NCBI GenBank assembly: GCA_020831845.1
Contig: JAFIFV010000005.1
Coordinates: forward strand, 1-48,227
Source: Ectothiorhodospiraceae bacterium
Lineage (GTDB): Bacteria > Pseudomonadota > Gammaproteobacteria > Nitrococcales > Aquisalimonadaceae
Length of the DNA: 48,227 bases
Direction of reading: 5' to 3'
A program made the translations under genes and the position numbers. The notes under the pieces are model-generated. The model made no database searches. It was not told the origin of the DNA and saw only the letters and a program-made list of their open reading frames with translations. Of the stretch, positions 7,409-15,693 are shown piece by piece. How positions within the stretch are numbered: the stretch's first letter is position 1; every line of letters starts with the position of its first letter.

Positions 7409-8137
7409 TTACAAGCGTTCCAGGTGCCGCGTTCCACCCAGTTGCCGCATCTGGCGTTCGATCCACTGCTGGCGCTGCCAGACGTGGTCCGAAGGCTGGT
7501 CAAGCCGGAACCGCACCGGGTTCGGCAGCACGGCGGCCATACGCGCCGCCTCGGACGGCGTAAGCTGCGAGGCGGGTTTTCCAAAGTATGCCTGACTGGC
7601 TGCCTCCACCCCGTATACGTCCGGTCCGAACTGGGCAACGTTCAGGTAGACTTCGAGCACCCGCTGTTTTGGCCAGAGGAACTCGATCAGCACGGTGAAG
7701 TAGGCTTCGATGGCCTTTCGCGCCATGTTCCTGCCAGGCCAGAGGAACAGGTTCTTCGCCACCTGCTGGCTGATGGTGCTTGCGCCCCGCATACGCCCAC
7801 CCTCCCGGTAAGTCCGGACGGCTTCCCCCATGGACTGGAAGTCGAAGCCTTTGTGCTGGGAGAAGCGTTGATCCTCGGCTGCGATCACCGCCAGAGCAAC
7901 CTGCGGCGAGATGTTGTCCCACGATACCCAGGCATGGCGAGCGGGGCCTGTCTCGTCGCTGCCCCTGGTCTGCCAGTTGTGCTGCAGCATGAAGGCGGTG
8001 GTCGGCGGGTTTACCCAGCGCAGCGAGGCCACCAGCAGCACGCTGATCAGCGCCAGCAGCGTGACCAGCAGGGCTGACCAGAGCAGGACGCGGCGCCAGA
8101 GAGGGCCCTTGGTGAGTATCGGGGAGATGGTTGCCAT
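7409..8137 (-). CDS. mtgA: Monofunctional biosynthetic peptidoglycan transglycosylase
   Basis: 242 aa from the ATG at 8137 (MATISPIL...), the normal MtgA length; an upstream in-frame ATG at 8278 would read through a repeat end and is unlikely. It polymerises lipid II into glycan strands at the periplasmic face. One N-terminal membrane helix (about residues 14-35) anchors a GT51 domain. GT51 motifs are visible: [16 protein letters not shown] with the catalytic Glu, [33 protein letters not shown], and [29 protein letters not shown] split by conserved positions. It has no transpeptidase domain. The gene is monocistronic and lies between two copies of the MITE end sequence. Confidence 0.95.
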   Translation of the reverse strand: MATISPILTKGPLWRRVLLWSALLVTLLALISVLLVASLRWVNPPTTAFMLQHNWQTRGSDETGPARHAWVSWDNISPQVALAVIAAEDQRFSQHKGFDFQSMGEAVRTYREGGRMRGASTISQQVAKNLFLWPGRNMARKAIEAYFTVLIEFLWPKQRVLEVYLNVAQFGPDVYGVEAASQAYFGKPASQLTPSEAARMAAVLPNPVRFRLDQPSDHVWQRQQWIERQMRQLGGTRHLERL

Positions 8138-8210
8138 GTGTCGCGGTGTGGGGACGCGGCCTCTTGGTCGGTGATGGAATCCGGCAGTGTTGGGAGGCCC
8201 GAAGCCTCCT

Positions 8211-8238
8211 GGGGAAGCACTGAAGTATTCACGCTGCC
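8211..8238. repeat. Solo copy of the MITE terminal repeat upstream of mtgA
   Basis: From 8212 the sequence GGGAAGCACTGAAGTATTC continues as ACGCTGCC. It matches the inverted right end of the MITE at 7305-7331 at 25 of 27 positions, then similarity stops. No partner end was found nearby. It lies 75 bp before the mtgA start, in its probable leader, next to a small GGAGGC/GCCTCC hairpin at 8193-8209. Confidence 0.6.
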
Positions 8239-8416
8239 CTGAAACAACATTCTCGTCGAACCGTGACGCCGTGCGCAATGCCGGCCCACCCGGAACGCAG
8301 AAATCGCTTTGCGCGACTCCCTGTCAGCGTTATTATCGCGCCGCCTTCCCGGCAAACCTGTCGTATGTGGCTGTTCCCCGGGCATTATCGGGGGAAGTTC
8401 CTGGAGTCTGAATTGC

Positions 8417-9265
8417 ATGGTGCTGCTATCTGGTGGCCGGCCGCCGCGAGCGGGTGGGCGGAGCCTGCGGCTGATTACATTCGACCCCTTCCGCAGCCTG
8501 GGCATCCCCGGAGCGTACTATGTGCGCCCGGAAAGCTACCTGGCCGAGAAGCCTCGGTTGATGGAAGCGGACTGGTTATTGTTCCCGGAGTACTGGCAGG
8601 TCAATAGCCTGCATTACGCGCTGGGGCGTCAGCTATTCCCCTCAGTGGCCAGCTACCACCTGGGCCACGACAAGATCGAGATGACGCGGGCCTTGCAGGC
8701 GCTGTTTCCCGCTCATGTTCCTGACACCCTGATCCTGCCGGCAACGCCGGTTGCCGTCGATCAGGTGCTGGACCTGCTGGGCGTGCCGTGCATCGGAAAG
8801 GTTCCGCGGTCGTCGATGGGCGAGGGCGTCGTGCTATTGCGCTCGGAGGCTGAGCTTCGGGCCTGGGCCGCACGGCAGCCCGTGCTCTACGTGCAGGAGG
8901 TGTTGCCGATCTACCGGGACATCCGTGTCGTGTGGGTGGGGAATCGGGTTCTCACCGCCTACTGGCGCGAAGCCACCGAAGGCCAGTTCCACAATAACGT
9001 CGCCCGGGGCGCCCGGATCGGCGCCGGCCCCATCCCGCAGGAGGCGTTGGCGCTGGTTACCGGCGTGGCAACTGCGCTAGGCATCGACCACGCCGGCTTC
9101 GACGTGGCGATGGTGGAGGGGTACCCGTACCTGCTGGAATTCAACACGCTGTTCGGTACCGCAGGGCTGGTCCGGCACGGCGTGCATCTGGCCGACGCCA
9201 TATTCGAATGGTTGAGAGATCAGGATCGTCCGCCGCGCTCGCCCAGCCCTCCAATCGCCGCCTAG
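8417..9265 (+). CDS. RimK-like ATP-grasp protein
   Basis: 282 aa from the ATG at 8417, preceded by GGAG about 10 bases upstream; a longer frame from 8309 has no domain support. The C-terminal two thirds are an ATP-grasp domain of the RimK/glutathione-synthetase type: CIGKVPRSSMGEGVVLL (ATP-binding lysine and glycine loop), VLYVQEVLP, RDIRVVWVGNRVLTAYWRE and the metal site YLLEFNTLFG. These enzymes ligate an amino acid or amine to a carboxylate through an acyl-phosphate. Substrate is unknown; the gene stands alone between mtgA (divergent) and the next operon, with no ribosomal S6 or peptide precursor beside it. A GC-rich hairpin follows at 9289. Confidence 0.82.
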   Translation: MVLLSGGRPPRAGGRSLRLITFDPFRSLGIPGAYYVRPESYLAEKPRLMEADWLLFPEYWQVNSLHYALGRQLFPSVASYHLGHDKIEMTRALQALFPAHVPDTLILPATPVAVDQVLDLLGVPCIGKVPRSSMGEGVVLLRSEAELRAWAARQPVLYVQEVLPIYRDIRVVWVGNRVLTAYWREATEGQFHNNVARGARIGAGPIPQEALALVTGVATALGIDHAGFDVAMVEGYPYLLEFNTLFGTAGLVRHGVHLADAIFEWLRDQDRPPRSPSPPIAA

Positions 9266-9288
9266 CCAGCCGCGCCCCGATCGCCGCT

Positions 9289-9313
9289 CCGGCGGGCTCC
9301 CGTGGCCCGCCGG
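9289..9313 (+). terminator. GC-rich hairpin after the ATP-grasp gene
   Basis: CCGGCGGGC (9289-9297) pairs with GCCCGCCGG (9305-9313) around a 7-base loop, 24 bases after the stop. There is no T run, so it may be a weak or Rho-assisted terminator. Confidence 0.45.
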
Positions 9314-9339
9314 CGTGGCATTACAGCCTCAAACGCGCG

Positions 9340-9345
9340 TATAAT
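9340..9345 (+). promoter_or_regulatory. Candidate -10 box for the MoxR/DUF58 operon
   Basis: A perfect TATAAT lies at 9340-9345 in the 252-bp gap before the operon, but no good -35 is found 16-18 bases upstream. If used, it would give a leader of about 165 nt before the ATG at 9518. Position and the perfect hexamer are the only support. Confidence 0.35.
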
Positions 9346-9517
9346 CGCGCCGGGCACAACGCTGTCCGAACAGGACCGGCCGGCGCATGGGGCAGGCATC
9401 AATAGCAAAGGGATTTGGCATCACCTCGTTCGTGGGGCCACCCCGGTAGCCAGGCTGCCGTTGCAGGCGCTCTCCGCCGGACGTCAATAAGAAAACGTTC
9501 ATAACGTCGGGGTGATC

Positions 9518-10306
9518 ATGAAACAGGGTATGCAGACGCCGCAGTCCATTGGTGGTGTGCTTGATTCCACCTTCAAGCTCTACAAGCAGTCGTTCCGTGC
9601 GGTCCTCGCGCCGATAGTCGTTTACGTGGTGGCAACCGGTTTGCTGGCGCTGCTCGGTAACCTCCTGGCCGGGACAGCGATGGGGATCGGTGCGCAGATG
9701 GGGCTCCAGTTCATCGCATTCGTGCTGGTGGTCATTGTCAGCGTCTGGACGATGGGTGGGGTGGTGTACCGGATGAACGCACTGGCCCATGACGATGGTG
9801 ACGGCGCTCGTCGAGCGCTGGAGGTTGCCCGCGGCAAGATCGGGGCCCTGGTCGGGTTCGCCGTGCTTTACGGTGTGCTGACCATGCTTGGTTTCCTGCT
9901 GCTCGTCATTCCCGGCATCATCCTCTGTATCAGCCTCAGCCTTGGCGGCGCACTGATCCTGCTGGAAGACGAAAAGGTCTTCCGGTCGATTTCCCGCAGC
10001 CACAAGCTGGTCTGGGGCAACTGGTGGCGCACCGCGGCCATCTTTACCGTCATCGCGCTGATCATCATGGTGCCGTGGATACTGGTGGGTGGGCTGGTTG
10101 CCGGTGTATTGGTAGCCACCGACAGTCTGCTGTACCTCGCTTCCGACCACCTCCCCTTGCATATCGAGTTCTTCGTCCTGCTCGCCACCTCGGTGGTGGA
10201 AGTCGTGCTGATGCCGTTGGCACTCGCCAGTGTGGTCTGCGTGCTGCATGATCTGCGGGCCCGCAAGGAAGGCACCGACCTCGAAGAGCGGCTGGCCACG
10301 GTCTGA
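9518..10306 (+). CDS. YciC-like/GDPD-membrane-domain integral membrane protein
   Basis: 262 aa from the ATG at 9518; a GTG two codons earlier is also possible, with GGGGTG overlapping this region. It contains about six hydrophobic segments. The central block LLVIPGIILCISLSLGGALI, then LLEDEKVF and SRSHKLVWGNWWRT, is the hallmark of the YciC and glycerophosphodiesterase membrane-domain families, whose members are uncharacterised membrane proteins. It opens a five-gene operon: the next gene starts 6 bp later. The family says little about function; association with MoxR/DUF58 suggests an envelope-related role. Confidence 0.75.
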   Translation: MKQGMQTPQSIGGVLDSTFKLYKQSFRAVLAPIVVYVVATGLLALLGNLLAGTAMGIGAQMGLQFIAFVLVVIVSVWTMGGVVYRMNALAHDDGDGARRALEVARGKIGALVGFAVLYGVLTMLGFLLLVIPGIILCISLSLGGALILLEDEKVFRSISRSHKLVWGNWWRTAAIFTVIALIIMVPWILVGGLVAGVLVATDSLLYLASDHLPLHIEFFVLLATSVVEVVLMPLALASVVCVLHDLRARKEGTDLEERLATV

Positions 10307-10312
10307 CCGGCG

Positions 10313-11230
10313 GTGACGCTTCGCCGATCCAGCCCGTTTCTTCTGATTGCCTGCTGGCTGGCGGCCGCGCCGCCGGCCGGCGCGGGCGATCCGTTTGGTG
10401 ATGCGCTGGAGGCGTGCCTGCGTCAGCTTTCGCAGCAGCCCGCCGCTCGTGGAGTGCGCCTGGCGGAGGACTGCCCGGAGCAGGCCGAGGTGCTCGGCGA
10501 CGCGAATGCCCCTCTGTTGCTGGAATCCGAGGCCGTGCCAGCGTTGACCGTGGAGCGTTTGCGGCGTGCGGGAGAACTGCTGGAGGAACCCGTGAGCCGG
10601 CGCCGCTATCCGCTTCACCGCGATGAGCTGGACAGCATCCTCCGCGATCTCGATTTCAGCCGGGAGGAGCGGGAGACACCCTGGCAACGGTTCGCGCGCT
10701 GGTTTGGGGAACAGTTCCCCGCGCTGGGGGATTTCCGTCAGGAGTGGCTGGATCGCACGCTGGATTCGCTGTTCGGACATCACCGTGCCTTCCAGTGGCT
10801 GGGTGTGGCCTTGCTGCTGGGACTGGCTGGGTGGGTGGTATGGCTGGTCGTTCGCATCGTCTCCCCCCTGGTGCCGGGACTGACGTGGCGGCTGGGGGAT
10901 ATCGCACCCCGCAGCGACGGCCGGCCGCGGCCGCATCCGACCACCCTGGCCACGATTCAAGCCCAGCCCGTTGCCGGCCAGCCGTCTGCGCTGCTGCGGT
11001 ATTGTCTTGAACAGCTTCGCCAGTCCGGCATGCTTCCCCCTGGCCGAGGGCTGACCAACGGCGAGTGCGGGGTGCTGTTGCAACAGCGGACCCCGGAACT
11101 GGGCACAGCATTCGGACGTCTTTGCGAGACGGTGGAACGCTCGGTCTACGGTGGGCAGGCGCTGACCCGGGAAGAGCTTGCGACCTGCTATTCCGCGGCT
11201 GCGCGGCTGACCGGGGAGGACACGGCATGA
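10313..11230 (+). CDS. DUF4129 domain membrane protein
   Basis: 305 aa with a GTG start 6 bp after the previous stop. Residues 1-24 (LRRSSPFLLIACWLAAAPPAGAG region) form a signal peptide. A periplasmic helical part follows, then a membrane helix near residues 162-185 (WLGVALLLGLAGWVVWLV), and a cytoplasmic DUF4129 domain (about 220-300) with LLRYCLEQLRQSG, GRGLTNGE, FGRLCETVERSVYGG and TREEL. DUF4129 is often found fused to transglutaminase domains or next to DUF58/MoxR genes. The stop overlaps the next start by 4 bp (ATGA). Biochemical role is unknown. Confidence 0.82.
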   Translation: MTLRRSSPFLLIACWLAAAPPAGAGDPFGDALEACLRQLSQQPAARGVRLAEDCPEQAEVLGDANAPLLLESEAVPALTVERLRRAGELLEEPVSRRRYPLHRDELDSILRDLDFSREERETPWQRFARWFGEQFPALGDFRQEWLDRTLDSLFGHHRAFQWLGVALLLGLAGWVVWLVVRIVSPLVPGLTWRLGDIAPRSDGRPRPHPTTLATIQAQPVAGQPSALLRYCLEQLRQSGMLPPGRGLTNGECGVLLQQRTPELGTAFGRLCETVERSVYGGQALTREELATCYSAAARLTGEDTA

Positions 11231-12438
11231 AGGATCGCCTGCTGGTCCTGGTCGGCGTTCTGCTGACGGTCCTGGTGTTGCTGATGGTCTTCATGCCGAC
11301 GCCCCAGGAGCGGCACTCGCTGCCGCGTTCGGAAGACCGCGGTCAATATGGGCTGCTGGCACTCAATCGCCTGCTGCAGCACACCAAGATTCCCAGCCAC
11401 AGCCATCGTCAGCCTTACTCCCGCCTCGCGGAGGCCTTGCCATCCGGCGTTGGTAATCTGCTGGTGGTGGCTTTGCCACAGCGGCGTGCCATGGAGGAGG
11501 GCGAGCCCGAAGCGCTGGTCGCCTGGGTTCGCCGTGGCAACCATGTGCTTTTCATGATGAACAGCGCAATGGTGCAGGGCTCCGGCGATTGCGGCGACGA
11601 CGCGCTTGCCAGACTGCTGGCGCCCGTCTCGCTGCGCGCTCAGGTCGTGGAGAGGGGTGCGCCAGGCGGCGACGAAGACCCAGGGCTGGTGTCCGTGCCG
11701 GCATTGGATCACGCCTTGCTGCGCGAGGTCGACACGCTTGCCGCTCCGGCGTTGAACCTGCGGTGTTCGCTGGAGGTGGAGCCCGATGACGTCGGGGCGC
11801 CGCTGATAGTGCGCCTGGCTCGGGCAGGACAGGCTCCCACCTGGTGGTGGGTACCCATGGGGCAGGGCGGGCTCGTGCTTACATCCCACGGCGGCGGCAT
11901 GGCGAACGCCTGGTTGGGGGAGGCCGATAATGCACGGTTGGTGCTGAATGTGGTCGGGCACTCCCTGGGCGAACGCGGCCGGGTGGTATTCGACGATTAT
12001 CATCAGGGCCTGACCGAACGTTACGATACCGAAGCCTTTTTCAGCGATCGGCGACTCCATTTGACGCTGCTTTTCGTGATCGGCTTCTGGCTGTTCTATG
12101 CCTTCGGTCGCAACGAACGACTGGCCCCGCGCCAACCGGACTTCAGCCTTCCCCGGGCCGGGAACCGCGTTGATGCCAGTGCCGGTTTGTATGCTCGTCG
12201 TGTGCGCGGTGATGCCGTGGCGCGCGGCCTGATCCGCCATTTCCACAACCAGGTTCGTCGCTTGCACGGGCTTCCGGTGAACGGGGAGCCCGCCTGGGAT
12301 TACCTGGAACGCAACCCCAGAATCGATCAACAGGAACTGCGTGCGCTGCGGCGCATGTGCGACTCTCCTCCACGGCGCAGCGCCTCGCTGATACGCCTCA
12401 GTCAACAGCTTTACCGAGTAAGGAACCAGATCGCATGA
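11227..12438 (+). CDS. DUF4350 domain membrane protein
   Basis: 403 aa from the ATG at 11227, which overlaps the preceding stop; a longer frame from 11065 lies within that gene. An N-terminal membrane helix (LLVLVGVLLTVLVLLMVFM) is followed by an extracytoplasmic DUF4350 domain (about residues 30-250) with the characteristic YGLLALNRLLQ start and GNLLVVALPQR and AWVRRGNHVLFM strands. A second membrane helix lies near residue 280-297 (TLLFVIGFWLFYAFGRNE), and a helical cytoplasmic tail follows. DUF4350 resembles a glutamine-amidotransferase-like binding fold without known catalysis. It overlaps the MoxR gene by 4 bp. Confidence 0.85.
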   Translation: MKDRLLVLVGVLLTVLVLLMVFMPTPQERHSLPRSEDRGQYGLLALNRLLQHTKIPSHSHRQPYSRLAEALPSGVGNLLVVALPQRRAMEEGEPEALVAWVRRGNHVLFMMNSAMVQGSGDCGDDALARLLAPVSLRAQVVERGAPGGDEDPGLVSVPALDHALLREVDTLAAPALNLRCSLEVEPDDVGAPLIVRLARAGQAPTWWWVPMGQGGLVLTSHGGGMANAWLGEADNARLVLNVVGHSLGERGRVVFDDYHQGLTERYDTEAFFSDRRLHLTLLFVIGFWLFYAFGRNERLAPRQPDFSLPRAGNRVDASAGLYARRVRGDAVARGLIRHFHNQVRRLHGLPVNGEPAWDYLERNPRIDQQELRALRRMCDSPPRRSASLIRLSQQLYRVRNQIA

Positions 12439-13385
12439 ATCATTCGGCCATGGATTTCGCCACGGAACTGGAGAGCCTGATCGGCGGCGCAGTGTTCGGA
12501 GCACAGGAGGTGATCCGAGGGCTCTCCGCCGCCCTGATTGCTGATGGTCACGTGTTGCTGGAAGGTGTCCCCGGCGTCGGCAAGACGCTGCTTGCCAAGA
12601 CGCTGGCTGGCGCCTTGGGCAAGGAGTTCAAGCGGGTGCAGGGCACCGCCGACCTGATGCCGTCGGATATTACCGGCGTCCATGTCTACAACGCCGAGGG
12701 CCGCCGTTTCGAGCTGATGCCCGGGCCCCTGTTCGCGGAGCTGGTGCTGGTCGACGAGATCAACCGCAGCGGCCCGAAGACGCAGTCTGCGCTGCTGCAG
12801 GCGATGGAGGAGCGGGCGGTGACCATCGACCGGGAAACCTACCGCCTCCCGGAAGGGTTTTTCGTCATTGCCGCGCAGAACCCGCATGAGTTCGAAGGAA
12901 CCTATCCGCTGCCGGAATCCCAGCTTGATCGCTTTCTGATGCGTTTGCGAATGACCTATCCGGATGCTGACGAATCCATCCGTATTCTCCAGGCCTACGA
13001 CCGTCCGGGAGCCGGTCATGCGCAGCCGGCGGCCCCGGCGTCCCTGGATGGCGAACTCCTCGCCGCCGCGAGGGCGCAGGCCGCGGAGCTGCACGTGGAG
13101 CCCGCCATATACCGCTACGTGAACGACATCGGCGAAGCCAGCAGAACGCACCCGAGGATCAGCCTGGGCCTGTCAACGCGCGGCACCCTGGCGTTGATGC
13201 GTTGTGCCCGGGCAGCGGCGGCGATCAGGGGGAGCGGCTTCGTCACGCCGGACGACGTGAAGCAGGTTGCGCCGCTGGTGATTCCGCACCGTCTGGTCCT
13301 GGCTCCGGATGCCAGCCTGGACGGGGTATCGCCGGAAGCCGTGTGCGATGACCTGCTGGAGCAGGTGCCGGTACCCAGGGGTTGA
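12435..13385 (+). CDS. MoxR-family AAA+ ATPase
   Basis: 316 aa from the ATG at 12435 (4-bp overlap with the DUF4350 gene). Walker A is GVPGVGKT (residues 44-51), Walker B is LVDEIN (105-110), sensor 1 is in VIAAQNPHEFEGTYPLPESQLDRFLMR, and a C-terminal lid domain carries LGLSTRGTLAL and VTPDDVKQVAPLVI. MoxR ATPases are cytosolic chaperone-like proteins that assemble or activate partners, typically VWA or DUF58 proteins encoded next door, as here. The DUF58 gene starts 5 bp after this stop. Substrate in this organism is unknown. Confidence 0.95.
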   Translation: MNHSAMDFATELESLIGGAVFGAQEVIRGLSAALIADGHVLLEGVPGVGKTLLAKTLAGALGKEFKRVQGTADLMPSDITGVHVYNAEGRRFELMPGPLFAELVLVDEINRSGPKTQSALLQAMEERAVTIDRETYRLPEGFFVIAAQNPHEFEGTYPLPESQLDRFLMRLRMTYPDADESIRILQAYDRPGAGHAQPAAPASLDGELLAAARAQAAELHVEPAIYRYVNDIGEASRTHPRISLGLSTRGTLALMRCARAAAAIRGSGFVTPDDVKQVAPLVIPHRLVLAPDASLDGVSPEAVCDDLLEQVPVPRG

Positions 13386-13390
13386 GCCGG

Positions 13391-14692
13391 ATGAGCCTTT
13401 GCTGGCGGAGTTACCTGATCCTGGCCGCGGTGGCAGTGGTGGGCGTTGCCGGCCAGTGGCTGGGTGGACTCTGGGCGGTCCTCTGGCTGTTGCCGGCTGC
13501 GATCTGGTTGGGTGCCCTGCTCTGGGAGGCGCGCTGGAGCTTGGCCGGCGCGGGTCTGCGGTCCGACTATGTCGTGCCGGACGCTGCCATGCTGGGCAGA
13601 CCGGTGGAAGCGCGTTTTCGTATGGAGAATACGGGTGCGTACCGTGCTCAATTGGAAGTGCAGCCATGGTTTCCGGAAGGATGCCAGGGAGCGAACACCC
13701 GCTTGTGGCTGATGCTGGCGCCTGGTTCCGGCGATGATCTGCATCTGCGACTGACACCTTTGCGACTGGGGCTTGTGGAGCCGCCGACATTGTACCTCCG
13801 CCGAAAGGGAGCGATGGGGCTCTCCTGGTGGCGGCAGTCGCCGGTACCTCCCCCAGGCCCGTTACGCATACTGCCGGCCAGGCTGGAGCAGGGGGGTACG
13901 GCGCCTGGTATCAGCCGCCAGGGCGCGCTCGCCCGGGAGAGGGCGGGTTCAGGGCCGGATTTCCTGGGTTTGCGTGAATACCGCCCGGGTGATCCACTGC
14001 GCGGCATCGACTGGAAGGCGACCGCCCGCAGCGGTCGCCGTGTGGTCCGCACCTTTACCGAGGAGCGTGGCGCCGAATTGTTGTTGGTGCTGGACCTGGG
14101 TTACGGCAGCGGTTTGCAGAGCGGGCCGTTGTCGCACCTCCATCATTACGTCAATGCCGCATCCAGGCTGGCCGAACTGGCGACTTCGGTGGGGGATCGC
14201 TGCGGTCTGCTGGCATTCGCGGACGAGGTACACCTCAGGCTGGCGCCGGTGCGCGGCAACCAGGGGCTGCAGCGGGTCCGCAGCGGCCTGGCAGGGCTGC
14301 GCAGTGTGCCACGGGAATCCAATCCACTGAAGGCGGCCCTGGAGGTGCGCAGGCTGCTCGGGCAGCGTGCGCTGGTGGTCTGGTTCTGCGAGATGGAGGA
14401 TCCGGAAACCAGTAGCCAGCTGCTACGGGCCAATGCCTTGCTCGCCAGGAAGCACCTGCCGCTGATCGTCGGTATCGCGCCGGAGGACGTGGCAGAGATG
14501 GCCGAGGAGCCGGCCAGCGACTGGCTCGATCCGTATCGCAACTACGCTGCACAGACCTGGCTGCATGACCGGCGGCGCATGCTGGAGCACTTGCAGCGGC
14601 TGGGTGTGGAAACCATTCATGCGCCCGCTGCGCAGCTGGACGGTGCCGTGTTGTCACGGTTCCATCAGCTTCGCCAGCGTCGGCGCGTCTAG
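13391..14692 (+). CDS. DUF58 domain protein (MoxR partner)
   Basis: 433 aa from the ATG at 13391, five bases after the MoxR stop. Two N-terminal membrane helices (residues ~6-45) precede a beta-rich part (VVPDAAMLGRPVEARFRMENTG). The DUF58 signature is near residue 196-210: REYRPGDPLRGIDWKATAR, followed by RTFTEERGAELLLVLDLG, which starts a von Willebrand A-like fold with a DxG rather than the full DxSxS metal site. These proteins are proposed clients of the adjacent MoxR ATPase. Its stop codon shares bases with the stop of the convergent spoIIM-like gene (CTAG at 14689-14692). Confidence 0.92.
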   Translation: MSLCWRSYLILAAVAVVGVAGQWLGGLWAVLWLLPAAIWLGALLWEARWSLAGAGLRSDYVVPDAAMLGRPVEARFRMENTGAYRAQLEVQPWFPEGCQGANTRLWLMLAPGSGDDLHLRLTPLRLGLVEPPTLYLRRKGAMGLSWWRQSPVPPPGPLRILPARLEQGGTAPGISRQGALARERAGSGPDFLGLREYRPGDPLRGIDWKATARSGRRVVRTFTEERGAELLLVLDLGYGSGLQSGPLSHLHHYVNAASRLAELATSVGDRCGLLAFADEVHLRLAPVRGNQGLQRVRSGLAGLRSVPRESNPLKAALEVRRLLGQRALVVWFCEMEDPETSSQLLRANALLARKHLPLIVGIAPEDVAEMAEEPASDWLDPYRNYAAQTWLHDRRRMLEHLQRLGVETIHAPAAQLDGAVLSRFHQLRQRRRV

Positions 14693-15693
14693 GAAAACGC
14701 TGATTGATTCTTGTGCTCGCGGTACCTTGCCGCGGGCCAGGCCCTGCCGCTCATCACGGCGTAGAACACGACCCAGGAGGCGACGCCCACGGCGACCTTC
14801 GTGCCCAGGGCGATATTCGGGGAGGGTGAAACATAGCCCTCGATCAGGCCTGCCGCCACCAGGAACAGCACACAGAAACACATCACCGGGGTAGTCTGTC
14901 CAACGGCGTGCCGCAGTGCGGCCGTGCGGGAGAGATTGCCCGGCCTCAGCAGGGCTTCGCCCAGGCGCACGCCGGCAGCCCCGGCCACACAGATCACGCT
15001 GAGTTCCACTGGACCGTGGGCGATGACGAATTCGAACAACCGGTCATCCAGACCGTAATGCCGGACGAAGGCGAAGACGCTGCCCAGCATCATGCCGTTC
15101 AGCCCGATGATGTAGAGCGTGCCCAGGCCGAACAACGCGCCCAGCGCATACGCGGTCAGGGCCACCAGAATGTTGTTGGTCATGATGCTGAGGGCCAGCA
15201 TGGAGGGCGGTATGATGTTCAACAGTCCGTCCGTCCATAGTTCGCCGTCTTGTACCCCTTCGATCATCTGCTGGGAGGCGAACAGCGCCGCCAGGTCGGG
15301 GTAGACCATGACCAGCAGCCATCCGAACAGTGCGCTCAGCAGGAACCAGGCCGCCACCGACAGCACCGTAGGCCGCAGCGCACCCATCGCGGCGGGCAGG
15401 TCCCTGCGTACCAGCGTCAGGGTCGAGGGCAGCAATCGGCGGGCGGGCTTGTGTACCGCCTCGTGCGCTTCCACGTACAGCGCTTCCAGGTAGCGTGTCA
15501 GACGGCCTTTGGGGTCGATGCTGCGTGCCAGCGCCAGGTCACGGGCCAGGGCGCGATAGCCTTCATCCAGCCTGTGGACTTCCACCACGTCCTGGCGCCG
15601 GTTGTCCCGCTGGGTCCGCAAGGCACGGGCGAGCTTCTCCCAGGCAGGCTGGCGTTTTTCCAGCCAGCGGCGCAGTCCATCCGAGCCGCTCAT
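14689..15693 (-). CDS. SpoIIM-family (stage II sporulation protein M-like) membrane protein
   Basis: 334 aa. The N-terminal ~110 residues are helical and soluble (RRWLEKRQPAWEKLARAL). Six or so membrane helices follow, with the SpoIIM-type segments VLVALTAYALGALFGLGTLYIIGLNGMMLG and FVIAHGPVELSVICVAGAAG split across them. In sporulating Firmicutes SpoIIM acts in engulfment; in Gram-negatives it is a membrane protein of unknown job that travels with RDD and MoxR/DUF58 genes. The start overlaps the RDD stop by 4 bp, so the two are coupled. It converges on the DUF58 gene. Confidence 0.88.
   Translation of the reverse strand: MSGSDGLRRWLEKRQPAWEKLARALRTQRDNRRQDVVEVHRLDEGYRALARDLALARSIDPKGRLTRYLEALYVEAHEAVHKPARRLLPSTLTLVRRDLPAAMGALRPTVLSVAAWFLLSALFGWLLVMVYPDLAALFASQQMIEGVQDGELWTDGLLNIIPPSMLALSIMTNNILVALTAYALGALFGLGTLYIIGLNGMMLGSVFAFVRHYGLDDRLFEFVIAHGPVELSVICVAGAAGVRLGEALLRPGNLSRTAALRHAVGQTTPVMCFCVLFLVAAGLIEGYVSPSPNIALGTKVAVGVASWVVFYAVMSGRAWPAARYREHKNQSAFS

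Noticed and set aside
7250..8077. Long plus-strand frame antisense to mtgA
   Set aside because: It has no homology or ribosome-binding site and mirrors mtgA, whose GT51 motifs are unmistakable. It is a by-product of high GC content.
9329..11083. 584-codon minus-strand frame
   Set aside because: Antisense to the YciC-like and DUF4129 genes, which have clear domains and coupled starts.
14689..15693. Evidence for sporulation from the SpoIIM-like gene
   Set aside because: SpoIIM-family proteins are widespread in non-sporulating bacteria next to MoxR/DUF58 genes, and all other markers are gammaproteobacterial.
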